Of a stretch of 64,000 bases of DNA, positions 26,918 to 35,056 are shown piece by piece (positions within the stretch are counted from its first letter, which is position 1; the number at the start of each line of letters is the position of its first letter). The notes below the pieces were generated by a model that did no database searches, was not told the origin of the DNA, and saw only the letters and a program-made list of their open reading frames with translations. The DNA lies in contig NZ_CP118158.1 in NCBI RefSeq assembly GCF_028747785.1, positions 1,798,001 through 1,862,000 on the forward strand, in the 5' to 3' direction. The stretch is from Halosimplex aquaticum. GTDB taxonomy: Archaea; Halobacteriota; Halobacteria; Halobacteriales; Haloarculaceae. The translations under genes and the position numbers were made by a program.

Positions 26918-26971
26918 GGATAGTGAAGGTAAGATGGATAACCCGGATAATCCATCTGAGCCGGATAATCC
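26918..26971. repeat. 9-bp repeat array C (6 units), ending at the parA start codon
   Basis: Six 9-mers in the opposite orientation to arrays A and B: GGATAGTGA, AGGTAAGAT, GGATAACCC, GGATAATCC, ATCTGAGCC, GGATAATCC. The last unit abuts the ATG of parA at 26972, so proteins bound here would cover its start and autoregulate it. Confidence 0.8.
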
Positions 26972-27781
26972 ATGACATTTCGAGTGACAATCGCGATGCA
27001 GAAAGGCGGCGTCGGAAAATCGACGACGACGATCAATATAGCCGGTGCATTGAGCGATCGAGGTCACGACGTGCTCGTCGTCGATGCCGACCCGCAGGGG
27101 GGCGCGACGCTTAAGATGGGCTTGAGAGATGAGTATCGTAATTCAGAGCATGCCCTTTTCGACATACTGAGTGATATGGGCCAGCTCACGTACGATGACC
27201 TCGATCAACTCATCGTAGAAACCGATGAATTCGACATCATTCCATCCCACCTGCAGAACTTCAACCTCGAGAAGTACCTCTACTCCGAAGCGGGGGGCCA
27301 CGAGGCCCTAAGGAAGGCAGTAGACCGGCTGGATACAGAATACGATCTCATCTTAATCGATAGCCCACCGAACCTGGGGCCGCTATCAGATGGTGCACTC
27401 ATAGCAAGCGAGAATGTCCTCTTCCCCAGCCATCCGAACACGATTGCAAGGGACAGTCTCGAGATCCTCTTTGACGAAATCGAGACGATCGAAACGAAAT
27501 TCGACCAGTACGACATCAAAACGATGGGCGCCGTATTGAACGAAGTGCCGTCTCAAGGGAACGTCGCACGCGAGGTAGAAGACTGGTTCTTCGACACCTT
27601 CGGTGAAGATTACGTGTTTAAAGTCCCAGAGTGGGACGTCGTCGAGCACGCGATCGAGTTTCGAACGTCAATCTTCCAGTACGACCCCGATGAAGCGGGC
27701 TACCCGTGGGACGAAGACGCTCAGAAAGACGTCATGGCGTCCTACAATCGCATTGCGAACTACCTGGAGGAGTTCCTATGA
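26972..27781 (+). CDS. ParA-type partition ATPase
   Basis: 269 residues. Deviant Walker A KGGVGKST at residues 11-18, VVDADPQGGATLKMG at 36-50, and Walker B-type LILIDSPPNLGPLSDG. Small ParA type without an N-terminal HTH, so regulation falls to its partner. It moves DNA carrying the partition site before cell division. The stop overlaps the next start (ATGA). Confidence 0.93.
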   Translation: MTFRVTIAMQKGGVGKSTTTINIAGALSDRGHDVLVVDADPQGGATLKMGLRDEYRNSEHALFDILSDMGQLTYDDLDQLIVETDEFDIIPSHLQNFNLEKYLYSEAGGHEALRKAVDRLDTEYDLILIDSPPNLGPLSDGALIASENVLFPSHPNTIARDSLEILFDEIETIETKFDQYDIKTMGAVLNEVPSQGNVAREVEDWFFDTFGEDYVFKVPEWDVVEHAIEFRTSIFQYDPDEAGYPWDEDAQKDVMASYNRIANYLEEFL

Positions 27782-28206
27782 GCGGCGAAGAAAACCCGAT
27801 GATGGACCGGTTCGACCCGCCGGATCCGGACGATGCTGATTCTGAGGAGGAGACGCCAGAAGAGCAAGTTGATGAGCCGGATAGTCCGGATAGTACGGAC
27901 AAGTCGGATAATACGGATAATGCGGATAATGCAGCACAGGCGAGCCAACCAGAAGAGACAGACAAGACCGATGATTCCGAGGGATCGAATGAGGACACCC
28001 GCCGAAATCGACCACATACAGCCCTCTATGTCAGCGAAGAACTCGTTGACAGAGTTGAGGAGCGATTCAATAAAATCAACGGCCAGCTGATGATAGATGG
28101 CGAGGAGCCCCTTGAGAAACACAAGCACTTCTACGAGGGTCTCCTCAAAGCAGGGCTCGAGAACGACGATCTCGAAGAAATCGTCCTAGACCAGCGCGAC
28201 GGGTAA
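27778..28206 (+). CDS. ParA partner, probable ribbon-helix-helix centromere-binding protein with repeat-encoded acidic segment
   Basis: 142 residues from ATG 27778. The first 75 residues are acidic and disordered. Residues 34-51 form a tripeptide repeat (PDS, PDS, TDK, SDN, TDN, ADN). The C-terminal half, TALYVSEELVDRVEERF then HKHFYEGLLKAGLEND, has a strand-helix-helix pattern like ribbon-helix-helix partition proteins (ParG, omega). It overlaps parA and is the natural candidate to bind the 9-bp repeats. The fold is inferred. Confidence 0.7.
   Translation: MSGEENPMMDRFDPPDPDDADSEEETPEEQVDEPDSPDSTDKSDNTDNADNAAQASQPEETDKTDDSEGSNEDTRRNRPHTALYVSEELVDRVEERFNKINGQLMIDGEEPLEKHKHFYEGLLKAGLENDDLEEIVLDQRDG
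27877..27930 (+). repeat. 9-bp repeat array D inside the ParA-partner gene (6 units)
   Basis: Six phased 9-mers: CCGGATAGT, CCGGATAGT, ACGGACAAG, TCGGATAAT, ACGGATAAT, GCGGATAAT. They share the GGATAAT core of array C and are the reverse complement of the core of arrays A and B. Codons are GAT, AAT and AGT rather than the GC-ending ones usual in this genome. Confidence 0.8.
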
Positions 28207-28803
28207 CGTCGAAGTTCAATTCTTGTCCGACAGGCCCCAGTATTGGAGTATGAGTTCGACATCCTGGAAGAGTCAGAGCCATCGCACTCGGATTGCGAGA
28301 CTAGTCATAACGGCCGTGAATATTGAACGGTGGTAACTGAGAGGTGGATCTTCAGGGTGTTATCCCGCAACTATCCATGACTGTGTTTTGACAGTTAGTG
28401 ATAGATGGGTGGAAATAGTCCATTTAAAAACGAGTAGCCAATTATGGAGTGAGAATGGGAGGCCAAAGGCTAAGTGAGTCATAATCTTATGGAATACCCG
28501 AACTGGCTACACGGCCCGGTAAGGGCGCTCACATGTGATAGTGACAGCAGTCACTTCAAAGCCATTGGAGGGTGTTACGTGTACGCACTTTTGGAGGAGT
28601 GCAAGCACGCCATGTGGGTGCCCCGGAAAGCGGTGTATCCATGTTCACTATACCGACACGAATAGCGAAGACCCTCCCTCAGTCTACGACTCCTCAGAAG
28701 AGTCATGTTCGATGTTCAGTTCCTGGAGTAGATCAACTAAGAACTCGAAATCCAGCTATTCCTTGCCGAGACGAAGTCGTTCATATAGCGAGAGAGTAAG
28801 GCA
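28207..28803. other. About 600 bases without an intact gene; degenerate minus-strand fragment near 28684-28800
   Basis: Plus-strand frames here (28474-28948) lack codon bias and known patterns. On the minus strand 28684-28755 reads LDFEFLVDLLQELNIEHDSS then EES and stop, preceded in another frame by SRYMNDFVSARNSW. This looks like the frameshifted end of a gene interrupted by the adjacent TnpB element. Confidence 0.35.
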
Positions 28804-30214
28804 GTCAACTACCCCGCCCTACTTCGCTCACGCTGACGGGTTTGCTCATGGAGGGTGGGGCTTGTCCATGAACTCGGCCTCGAACCCGGCCGGGTGGGCG
28901 GTAAATCCGCCGCTCGGCGTCACTGTTCCAGACTTTAGGGCAAGTTGACTGTTGCCCGTCCGCCGAGACGACTGTTGGCCTCGGCGGACGTACCTCATAC
29001 CGATGTTCTTCGCCGCGTTGTAGTCCGCGTTCGCTTCCGACTCGCACTTCTGACAGCAGAAATCGCTTCGATTCGGGCGATTCTCGTCGGCTGTAAAGCC
29101 ACACTCGGCGCACCGTTTCGACGTGTACGCCGACCCCACTTGCTTCACCGAGACGCCGACCGCTTGGGCTTTGTACTTGACTTGCTCGTATAGCGTTCGG
29201 AACGCCCACTTGTGCCCCCACGACGCGCCCGTGCGGTCGCGGATGTGGGTCAGATCCTCGAACGAGATCACGTCACAGTTGTATCGGAGTGCTTCGTCTA
29301 CGATGGCGTTCGACGCACGGTGGAGTACGTCGCGGATGTACCGAAGTTCGCGGTCACTCGATTGTTTGAGCGTTCTATGGGCGCTTCTCGTCCCGGTCTG
29401 CTGGAGTCCGGCGCGTACCTTCTCAAACTCACGGAGGTTGTGGGTTAGCTCCCGCCCGCTAAAGAAGGAGGCGGTACTGGTGACCGCGAGGTTTTCGATA
29501 CCGAGGTCAACCCCGAGGACCGTTCCGTCCTCGGCGATATTTCGTTCGGTATCGGTCTTGTGTCGGCGGAAGCCGATGTGCAAGAAGTACTCGCCGTCGC
29601 GGGCGGTGAGCGTGCTTTCCGTGACGCTCCATTCGTCTGAATCGAGGTACTGTCGTTGATAGCCGTCGTCGGCGTCGGGGAGGGCGAGCGGACATCGGAT
29701 TCGACTCCCCATCGTGGCGAGCGACACCGTGTCGTCATCGAACAGTGTCATACTCCGCGCGTCGTATGTAACCGTTGGCGCGGTGAAGGTGGGCTTGCTG
29801 ACCGTCTTGCCGTTCGAGCGGCGTTCGAGACAACCAGTGATGGCTTCTGCGGCTTGGTGGGTAGCGAGGATCGCGTGCTGACTCCCGAGGTCGGTGTGTT
29901 CGCGCACGTCGTCGTAGGCGAGGGGTTGGACGTCGCTCTTAGCGTTGCACTTGCCCCACGCCATGTCCGTGGCGATCTGGCAACCACGCTTCCACTCGGA
30001 GATAGTTTCCTCAAGCAACTCGCGTTGCTCGTCATCTACCGAGAGGCGGGTGATTGCGGTCCGACGCACGTAGTCGTCTGCCACGTATTCAATGTGGATT
30101 GGAGGATTCTTATAGATCGGTGTTTGTGACGGATACAAACGCGCTCCTCCCCTCCCGACTCACTCGCTTCGGTCGCTCATTGAGGAAGGGGACTCCGCGC
30201 TACCGCTTCAGTTG
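28804..30214 (-). mobile_element. IS1341-type element 1 (IS200/IS605 family, TnpB only)
   Basis: The ends are set by comparison with element 2. The left end (minus strand, near 30214) reads CAACTG, two variable bases, then GCGGTAGCGCGGAGTCCCC. The right end (near 28804) reads GTAGGGCGGGGTAGTTGAC. No tnpA is present, so transposition would need help in trans. The GC-rich stem at the right end, overlapping the gene end, is where the TnpB guide RNA is expected. Confidence 0.75.
28846..30084 (-). CDS. tnpB: TnpB, RNA-guided nuclease of IS1341-type element 1
   Basis: 412 residues from GTG 30084, chosen because element 2 starts identically (MADDYVRRTAITRL); an ATG at 30138 would add an unsupported leader. 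RuvC-type residues are Asp193 (GVDLGIENLAV), Glu276 (ISFEDLTHIRD) and Asp354 (ANADYNAAKN). The zinc ribbon is CAECGF with CQKCES. All are intact. TnpB cuts DNA guided by RNA made from the element right end. Confidence 0.92.
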   Translation of the reverse strand: MADDYVRRTAITRLSVDDEQRELLEETISEWKRGCQIATDMAWGKCNAKSDVQPLAYDDVREHTDLGSQHAILATHQAAEAITGCLERRSNGKTVSKPTFTAPTVTYDARSMTLFDDDTVSLATMGSRIRCPLALPDADDGYQRQYLDSDEWSVTESTLTARDGEYFLHIGFRRHKTDTERNIAEDGTVLGVDLGIENLAVTSTASFFSGRELTHNLREFEKVRAGLQQTGTRSAHRTLKQSSDRELRYIRDVLHRASNAIVDEALRYNCDVISFEDLTHIRDRTGASWGHKWAFRTLYEQVKYKAQAVGVSVKQVGSAYTSKRCAECGFTADENRPNRSDFCCQKCESEANADYNAAKNIGMRYVRRGQQSSRRTGNSQLALKSGTVTPSGGFTAHPAGFEAEFMDKPHPP

Positions 30215-30249
30215 AGGACCTGTAGTTCAACAGTTGCTGCCAGGGTAAC

Positions 30250-30876
30250 TCAGATGGCCTGGATACCTCCACCGGATAGTTCGTTTTTCCGTTTGCCGCT
30301 CGTCGTCTCGGGAAGTTTTCCATCTGGTCGAGGGACGAGCCCGGCGAGGATATCCGTACGAACCCTCCGATAATGCTTACAGCCGCCGACATCGACCGAG
30401 TCTGGACAGGAACATTCCTTCTCAAGGACATCCACCATGTAAACGCCGCCAGAATCGGAGCGTACTTCGTAGATACCTCCTTGCTTATACAGCGCGACGT
30501 CCATTTCCTGTGACTGTGCACGCTCTTCTCGTCTCCTGGAGTCGTTCTTGAGCCACGCAGAATCTAAACCACCGCGTGATCGGTCAGCTCGAGGGGATCC
30601 CCCGGGTAGACGTTCCATCTCTCTCGAATCAGTCCCTGAGCATTCTTCATCGTCAGCTCCACTCTTTCCGTTTGCCGTCTGTAATTCGGAGATCCGGTTT
30701 GAGAGTTCACGGACGACTGCTGGTCGATCCCGATGGTCGCGCTCGTACTCCAGATAACGTTCGAGGGTTTCCACCTGGTCCATCATCTGGATTGCTGGCG
30801 TGATTACGCAGAGTGACGTTGCGGCGAGGAGCTTTTCGGGCGGTAGATCCTCCAAGACCGATTGATCGTGTGCCAT
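30250..30876 (-). CDS. SWIM zinc-finger protein
   Basis: 208 residues. N-terminal helical segment with a coiled portion (QVETLERYLEYERDHRDRP). A low-complexity middle is followed by a SWIM zinc finger, CSCPDSVDVGGCKHYRRV (C-x-C, C-x-H), near residues 162-180. SWIM fingers bind DNA or protein and are frequent on haloarchaeal plasmids and proviruses. The start overlaps the stop of the upstream gene (TAATG). Confidence 0.78.
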   Translation of the reverse strand: MAHDQSVLEDLPPEKLLAATSLCVITPAIQMMDQVETLERYLEYERDHRDRPAVVRELSNRISELQTANGKSGADDEECSGTDSREMERLPGGSPRADRSRGGLDSAWLKNDSRRREERAQSQEMDVALYKQGGIYEVRSDSGGVYMVDVLEKECSCPDSVDVGGCKHYRRVRTDILAGLVPRPDGKLPETTSGKRKNELSGGGIQAI

Positions 30877-31235
30877 TAGCTGTCAGAAGGAGATGTCCGC
30901 CTCGCGAATTGATGGTGACCGAGACGCCCCCATTCGACGAGATATTCACACGCCTCCTCGATGACTGTGCGAATCGCGGTGTTCGTTGAACAACCGGCGG
31001 GACACTCTATGAGATGGACGAGCTCAAGGCTGTCCTCCAACCGAATGGCTGGATGAGCTTCGTAGAGTTCGACCAGTACCTCGCGCACCAGTGTCTCACG
31101 ATCGGGGTCTGGACCTAGGGACTCGAGGACGATTGCGCTCAGATGCTGCACGCGACGGACGTCGGCTACGACAGCCTCCATCTCCGTCCCCGAAAGTGTC
31201 TCAATCGGGTGTGAGGCTGCTGTATCGGTATTCAT
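30876..31235 (-). CDS. Hypothetical protein, partner of the SWIM protein
   Basis: 119 residues from ATG 31235, helical (MEAVVADVRRVQHLSAIVLESL). Two cysteines in LIECPAGCSTNTA. The family is not recognised. Translationally coupled to the SWIM gene. Confidence 0.6.
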   Translation of the reverse strand: MNTDTAASHPIETLSGTEMEAVVADVRRVQHLSAIVLESLGPDPDRETLVREVLVELYEAHPAIRLEDSLELVHLIECPAGCSTNTAIRTVIEEACEYLVEWGRLGHHQFARRTSPSDS

Positions 31236-31339
31236 GTGTAGAACCCTCGCCGTTCTCGGGGGAGACAAACCAGCGGAATCAGCTGTCTCCTACGCTACTA
31301 CTATGATGAATGCGTTCATACCGTAGCGTAGGAAGAACG

Positions 31340-31783
31340 ATGACCACTGATGACTCGGACTCTACGGGTGACATGCCACCTGAGCCTCCGGAAGATCTCG
31401 CAAACTGGGTCGTTGAGCCACTCCAAGCGCAGAACGTCGGAGCGCTAGACCAGATCATCGCCTACTGTGAAGAGCTGATCGAGCACAAGACGAGACCGGT
31501 CGCCGAAGACGGAGACGACACAGAAGGAACAACTGTCGAGAAGAAACCCCAGAAAGACCAGTCTCCGGAGGAACGGCGCGAAGCGCAAGAAGAGGTCGAA
31601 CAGTTATCGAAAGAGGATATGAAAGAGCTCAGCGACGAAGAATTGCGGAGGTATGGGACCGTCGAGATTAGAAAAATTCCCTGCGGGCCGGGGTGCGATG
31701 GTTGCCCCCATGGCGACTACCGGTACGTTAAGTATCGAGATGATAGTGGCACTGTGACTTCGAAGTACGCTGGAAAAGCATGA
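31340..31783 (+). CDS. DUF6788-like plasmid protein with C-terminal Cys motif
   Basis: 147 residues from ATG 31340. The acidic, Pro-rich N-terminus and helical centre are followed by RKIPCGPGCDGCPHGDYRYV and KYRDDSGTVTSKYAG, the compact Cys-rich ending of the DUF6788 type seen on haloarchaeal plasmids. It may bind zinc and nucleic acid. It is divergent from the SWIM operon. Confidence 0.65.
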   Translation: MTTDDSDSTGDMPPEPPEDLANWVVEPLQAQNVGALDQIIAYCEELIEHKTRPVAEDGDDTEGTTVEKKPQKDQSPEERREAQEEVEQLSKEDMKELSDEELRRYGTVEIRKIPCGPGCDGCPHGDYRYVKYRDDSGTVTSKYAGKA

Positions 31784-31822
31784 TTCTCTGCACGCTCTAA
31801 ATTAAGTACGAAGACGGGGCCT

Positions 31823-32260
31823 ATGCAGTTCGTGCCCATCTGTTCCCAGTGCCAGCGAGAATTTAGTAATGATAGCGCTTTGGCCATTCATCAATCGCAA
31901 AGCCAAGTTTGTCAACACGCAGAAGGGATACGCCAACAGTATCTTGATGGCGCAAGCCTTAGAATGCTCGCCGCTGAGTTCGATATCGACCGGAAATCTC
32001 TCTATCGGTACTTGGATTCTCTCGACCTCGTACGAGATCACAGCAGTGCAAATGAGGTAGCTTGGGACAAGGAACGATTCCACGGCCCAGACCCCGATTT
32101 CACAATAGACGATGAATTTGCGTGGCTCAGTGCTGTTCTACTTGGCAATGGATTGGTGCACAACTGCTGCGGTAGCGCGGAGTCCCCCTCAAGGAGAGAC
32201 CATAGGGAGCGAGTAGGGAGAGGAGGAGCACGCGCATTGGTCACAAACACGAGTATATAA
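31823..32260 (+). pseudogene. HTH/zinc-finger protein interrupted by IS1341-type element 2
   Basis: The frame opens MQFVPICSQCQREFSNDSAL with a C2H2-like finger (C7, C10, H23), then an HTH (IRQQYLDGASLRMLAAEFDIDRKSLYRYLDSL). It runs into the TnpB element at 32161, after which the translation is element sequence. Removing 32161-33566 joins codon 113 in frame to the segment at 33568-33663, giving a protein of about 144 residues. Confidence 0.75.
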
Positions 32261-33566
32261 GTAGCCACCCACCTACATTGAAATTGTGGCAGACGACTAC
32301 GTGCGTCGGACAGCAATCACTCGTCTGGAGGTTACGGACCAGCAACGCGACCTCCTCGAAGAAACCATCTCCGAGTGGAAGCTTGGTTGCCAACTCGCCA
32401 CCGACATGGCGTGGGGCAAGTGCAACGCCAAAAGCGACGTCCAGCCCCTCGCCTACGACACCGTGCGTGAGGACACCGACCTCGGAAGTCAGCACGCGAT
32501 TCTCGCCACCCACCAGGCCGCCCAGGCCATCACCGGCTGTCTCGAACGCCGGACCAACGGCAATGCGGTGAGCAAGCCCACCTTCACCGCCCCCACGGTG
32601 AAGTACGACACTCGGACTATGACAGTGTTCGACGACGATACCGTGTCGCTCTCCACAACGGAAAGTCGCGTCCGGTGTGAACTTGCTCTTCCTGACGCCG
32701 ACGATGGGTACCAACGGCAGTATCTCGACTCGGATGCGTGGAGCGCCACAGAAAGCACGCTCACCGCCCGTGACGGTAATTATTTCCTACACATCGGCTT
32801 CCGCCGACCGAAGACCGATACCGAGCGGAACACCGCCGAGGACGGAACGGTCCTCGGGATCGACCTCGGTGTCGAAAACCTCGCCGTCACCAGTACCGCC
32901 TCCTTCTTCAGCGGGCGGGAGCTGACCCACAACCTCCGTGAGTTCGAGAAGGTCCGCGCCGGACTCCAACAGACAGGAACGCGAAGCGCCCACCGGACGC
33001 TCGAACAGTCAAGTGGCTGTGAGCTTCGATACGTCCGTGACGTACTACACCGAGCGTCGAACGCTCTCGTCGCAGAAGCACGCCGGTACGACTGCGACGT
33101 AATAGCGTTTGAAGACCTCACCCACATCCGCGACCGGACGGGGGCATCGTGGGGGCATATGTGGGCGTTCCGAACGCTGTACGAGCAAGTCGAGTACAAA
33201 GCCGAAGCAGTCGGTATCTCGGTGAAACAAGTCGGTTCGGCGTACACGTCGAAACGGTGCGTTGAGTGTGGATTCACGGCCGACGAGAATCGTCCGACTC
33301 GCAATGACTTCCGGTGTGTGAAGTGCGGAGCGGAAGCAAACGCGGATTACAACGCGGCGAAGAATATCGGATTACGGTACGTCCGTCGAGGTCAACAGTC
33401 GTCTCGGCGGACGGGCAACAGTCAGCTTGCCCTGAAGTCCGGAACAGTGACGCCGAGCGGTGGATTCACCGCCCACCCGGACGGGTTCGAGGCCGAGTTC
33501 ATGGACAAACCCCACCCTCCACGAGCGAACCCATCAGGGTGAGCGAAGTAGGGTGGAGTAGTTGAC
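32161..33566 (+). mobile_element. IS1341-type element 2 (IS200/IS605 family, TnpB only)
   Basis: Sister of element 1 in inverted orientation, 1406 bp. Left end CAACTG-CT-GCGGTAGCGCGGAG, right end GTAGGGTGGAGTAGTTGAC. The right-end stem pairs CCACCCT with AGGGTGG. Deleting it restores a host reading frame, which supports these borders and shows insertion without target duplication. Sequence following the right end (ACGGCTCGCTATCCGG) would be the guide segment. Confidence 0.82.
32286..33542 (+). CDS. tnpB: TnpB, RNA-guided nuclease of IS1341-type element 2
   Basis: 418 residues from GTG 32286. Same architecture as copy 1 with Asp193 (GIDLGVENLAV), Glu276 (IAFEDLTHIRD), Asp354 (ANADYNAAKN) and zinc pairs C325/C328 (CVECGF) and C344/C347 (CVKCGA). 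It carries a few more C-terminal residues (RANPSG) than copy 1 because its stop differs. The upstream leader shows TATA-like GAGTATATAAG about 30-35 bases before the GTG. Confidence 0.93.
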   Translation: MADDYVRRTAITRLEVTDQQRDLLEETISEWKLGCQLATDMAWGKCNAKSDVQPLAYDTVREDTDLGSQHAILATHQAAQAITGCLERRTNGNAVSKPTFTAPTVKYDTRTMTVFDDDTVSLSTTESRVRCELALPDADDGYQRQYLDSDAWSATESTLTARDGNYFLHIGFRRPKTDTERNTAEDGTVLGIDLGVENLAVTSTASFFSGRELTHNLREFEKVRAGLQQTGTRSAHRTLEQSSGCELRYVRDVLHRASNALVAEARRYDCDVIAFEDLTHIRDRTGASWGHMWAFRTLYEQVEYKAEAVGISVKQVGSAYTSKRCVECGFTADENRPTRNDFRCVKCGAEANADYNAAKNIGLRYVRRGQQSSRRTGNSQLALKSGTVTPSGGFTAHPDGFEAEFMDKPHPPRANPSG

Positions 33567-33567
33567 A

Positions 33568-33663
33568 CGGCTCGCTATCCGGCAAGCGATGGACCGTCCC
33601 GTATTGTACCTGGTGGACTATCCAGGAGAACCGTTCACCGCTACAGGCCCCCCAGACGAGTAA
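33568..33663 (+). pseudogene. Displaced C-terminal fragment of the HTH gene at 31823
   Basis: Thirty-one codons (LAIRQAMDRPVLYLVDYPGE then PFTATGPPDE) end at a TAA. They are in frame with the upstream half when element 2 is removed. No start codon of its own makes sense. Confidence 0.65.
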
Positions 33664-33904
33664 CTGAGCAGACTGGGTCTCCGCCTTCACCAGGGGTCAC
33701 CTCCCAAGCAAGAGGTGGCAATGCCACTCGATGACGTGATGTCTGCTACTGTGCTGGTACAGTGGAGCAGGAACGGGACCATGAGGTCGCTGGTGCATTG
33801 GGTTACAGACGTGAATCGACGCAATTCTCTTCTCCTCCACCTCCTCGAGGAGAAACAAATCAAGCGAGAGCAGCGGAGAAGCCCAGACTGGTGGGCCGGA
33901 TGGT
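33664..33904. other. Intergenic region, no gene seen
   Basis: Neither strand shows a frame with haloarchaeal codon bias. The frames reported on both strands lack recognisable motifs. It separates the interrupted HTH gene from the minus-strand hypothetical. Confidence 0.4.
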
Positions 33905-34954
33905 TCATTCCGCCGCTTCGTAGGGATCCGGCCCGTATCTGTCCGTCCGACATCTACGACAAGACCAGATGAAGAAAGTGACCGCATCGGCCTCAGAATA
34001 GAGATCAGTGGGGTTTCCTTCGGGGTGGTCTCCCTCGACATTGTCTGGAGTAAGCCGGTGATGATCGCAATATTCGTGAATCCGCGGTTTCGCACACACG
34101 TCGCAATAGAGACGCTCGCGGTCATCTTTCGAAGCGTCGAGGGAGGTCTGGGAGGTCCTGGGAACTGCTTTAAAACCGAGTGCGGGAACCAGCCAGAGTT
34201 CCTCTTCTCCACGCCCCATATCTGGAACTGAGCAATCTGCTTCATCGCTCGGAGCAGGATATTCAGCCAAGAGAGGGACTAGTTGAGTTCGATCGTGAAT
34301 TGCAGTCCCCGCTTCACTGAAGAGATACGCCCGCTCAGCCGGTCCGTCGACGGAGGCCTCCGCTCCATCGGTCCATGATGTCCGCTTTCTGGCCTGCGTG
34401 AACAGCTGGAGGCCCGTCTTGGTGGCGACTGGTACTGCATCCGGGAGAGCACCCCATCTACGAGCGTACGGTATGAGGTCTCGGCGGCTGAGGTTATGAA
34501 CAAGCTCGAATGTTTCACCGCCGAAGTCGTTCGGAAAGGTACCACTCGTATCGCGCCGGTGTAAACCTCGGGTTCCACGGACGATTGCTTCGAACCGGGA
34601 AGAGGCAGGTACTATTGCGAAGATCAATCGATCGACGAGCGAAACGAGACTTCCTCCGTCGTTTCCAGATGCCTGTTCGTTCTGCGCAGCGGGGCCTGAA
34701 CGGTCTGAAGTCGAACAAACAGCGCATTCAGTTCGGTCACTCGAGAGAGTGGCTCCGCAAGTGGTACACCCTACGCTGTGGCGCCGGATATCTTCCGGCG
34801 ACGGAGGATCATAGCGGTCTCCAAACTCATCATCCAGTGGATGGACCTCGTCGACCTCGTCGTTCGAGGTCCCGTTGTGGTCCGGAAAGATCCCGGTATC
34901 GCAATCGTCGGGATCGTAGAACGGGTTATATCTGCGTTCGTCATCGGCAGTCAT
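33905..34954 (-). CDS. Hypothetical zinc-binding protein of plasmid type
   Basis: 349 residues. A zinc pair CTTCGATLSSDRTECAVC lies near residues 63-80. Near the C-terminus are CDVCAKPRIHEYCDHH and CRRCRTDRYG, giving a second metal site. The long middle has no known pattern. The mix of Cys clusters suggests a nucleic-acid-binding protein. The family is not recognised. Confidence 0.65.
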   Translation of the reverse strand: MTADDERRYNPFYDPDDCDTGIFPDHNGTSNDEVDEVHPLDDEFGDRYDPPSPEDIRRHSVGCTTCGATLSSDRTECAVCSTSDRSGPAAQNEQASGNDGGSLVSLVDRLIFAIVPASSRFEAIVRGTRGLHRRDTSGTFPNDFGGETFELVHNLSRRDLIPYARRWGALPDAVPVATKTGLQLFTQARKRTSWTDGAEASVDGPAERAYLFSEAGTAIHDRTQLVPLLAEYPAPSDEADCSVPDMGRGEEELWLVPALGFKAVPRTSQTSLDASKDDRERLYCDVCAKPRIHEYCDHHRLTPDNVEGDHPEGNPTDLYSEADAVTFFIWSCRRCRTDRYGPDPYEAAE

Positions 34955-35056
34955 TGGAGAGACTCACACTGGGTTGACCACCATCCTATTTAAGTGACTT
35001 CGAGGAGAGAACGCAGAATAGTTTCCGAATTGACCCGACCAGGCGATAGAGTGGGA

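Noticed and set aside
26603..26971. CRISPR array
   Set aside because: The repeats are 9 bp, contiguous and degenerate, without spacers or cas genes.
26518..27067. Minus-strand frames rich in Trp, Ile and Arg opposite the repeat arrays
   Set aside because: Their three-residue rhythm is only the 9-bp repeat read in the other direction; no start signal or domain.
28474..28948. Plus-strand open frames left of TnpB element 1
   Set aside because: No codon bias and no motif; part overlaps the TnpB element end.
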